From NCBI GenBank assembly GCA_002506485.1, contig DAXQ01000016.1, forward strand, positions 1 through 6,439: a DNA stretch of 6,439 bases, in the 5' to 3' direction. The stretch comes from Euryarchaeota archaeon UBA136. GTDB taxonomy: Archaea > Thermoplasmatota > Poseidoniia > MGIII > CG-Epi1. Of this stretch, positions 6,309-6,439 are shown piece after piece; position 1 is the stretch's first letter, and every line of letters begins with the position of its first letter. Below the pieces are notes generated by a model, which saw nothing but the letters and a program-made list of their open reading frames with translations, had not been told where the DNA came from and did not search any database. A program made the position numbers and the translations under genes.

Positions 6309-6439
6309 TTACTTCCTACGGTATATTGCTAGTAATCCTATCGAAATCAAAGCAGGAATCATAGATACTGAAGGTAGGAAAATCTCCTCTTCGCTATCCC
6401 CACACAGACCTCCATCATCAACTCCATCATCATCAACTG
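6309..6439 (-). CDS. C-terminal end of a membrane-anchored surface protein (N-terminus beyond window)
   Basis: Only the last 43 codons are inside the window; TAA is at 6311-6309. The visible protein starts with an Asp/Gly-rich stretch (VDDDGVDDGGLCGD), then an acidic SEEEIF. After LPS comes a hydrophobic segment (VSMIPALISIGLLAIY), and the protein ends in RRK. An acidic stalk, a single hydrophobic helix and a short basic tail at the very C-terminus are typical of archaeal surface proteins held in the cytoplasmic membrane by their C-terminus. Some of these are processed by an archaeosortase. The D-D-D-G-V-D-D pattern resembles thrombospondin type 3-like Ca-binding repeats. The frame is the only one with this organisation, but the overall function cannot be told from this fragment. 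Confidence 0.7.
   Translation of the reverse strand, partial: VDDDGVDDGGLCGDSEEEIFLPSVSMIPALISIGLLAIYRRK
6411..6437 (-). repeat. imperfect tandem repeat coding for VDDDG/VDDG
   Basis: The plus strand reads tccatcatcaac followed directly by tccatcatcatcaac, two units that differ by one atc triplet. On the coding (minus) strand these give VDDDG and VDDG, the start of the Gly/Asp-rich stalk. Because the difference is a multiple of three, unit gain or loss keeps the frame. More copies may lie beyond the right edge. Confidence 0.55.

Noticed and set aside
6283..6330. Possible hairpin terminator between purA and the right-edge gene (CAGGCT / AGCCGG-like blocks)
   Set aside because: The arms do not pair well and no T-run follows on either strand, so I do not call a terminator.

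Overview
The window reads as ordinary chromosomal DNA from an archaeon. The best guess is a marine planktonic euryarchaeon of the Marine Group II/III (Poseidoniales-like) type. The evidence is: TATA-like boxes about 28-32 bases upstream of starts that have no visible Shine-Dalgarno; large secreted proteins rich in Asn, Asp, Ser and Thr and built from beta-sandwich modules; an Asp-rich stalk with a C-terminal membrane tail on another surface protein; and a moderately AT-rich composition. The lineage is an inference, because no rRNA or other phylogenetic marker is present.

Layout. (1) Positions 1-2054, minus strand: the first 684 codons of a large secreted protein whose C-terminus lies off the left edge. 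It has a signal peptide and two copies of a galactose-binding-like module, separated by a CARDB-like and a NEW3-like domain. An FN3/Ig-like domain follows the second copy. (2) Positions 2055-2146: a compact divergent promoter region. (3) Positions 2147-5023, plus strand: a 958-residue, 12-TM RND/MMPL-type exporter with a basic cytosolic N-terminal tail and two large extracytoplasmic loops. (4) Positions 5020-6282, plus strand: purA, adenylosuccinate synthetase, overlapping the exporter by four bases (GTGA). (5) A 26-base convergent gap. (6) Positions 6309-6439, minus strand: the last 43 codons of a surface protein with a Gly/Asp-rich stalk and a hydrophobic C-terminal anchor.

How the genes relate. 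The exporter and purA almost certainly share one transcript and may be translationally coupled, although no metabolic link between them is obvious. The flanking minus-strand genes encode cell-surface or secreted proteins, so most of the window deals with the envelope, and purA is the only cytosolic metabolic gene.

I found no mobile element, CRISPR array, RNA gene or clear new defence or biosynthetic system. The points most worth a second look are the asymmetric RND transport motif (Ala in TM4, Asp in TM10), Ca-binding-type DxNxDGxxD motifs in both outer loops of the exporter, the duplicated module in the secreted protein, and the exporter-purA overlap.
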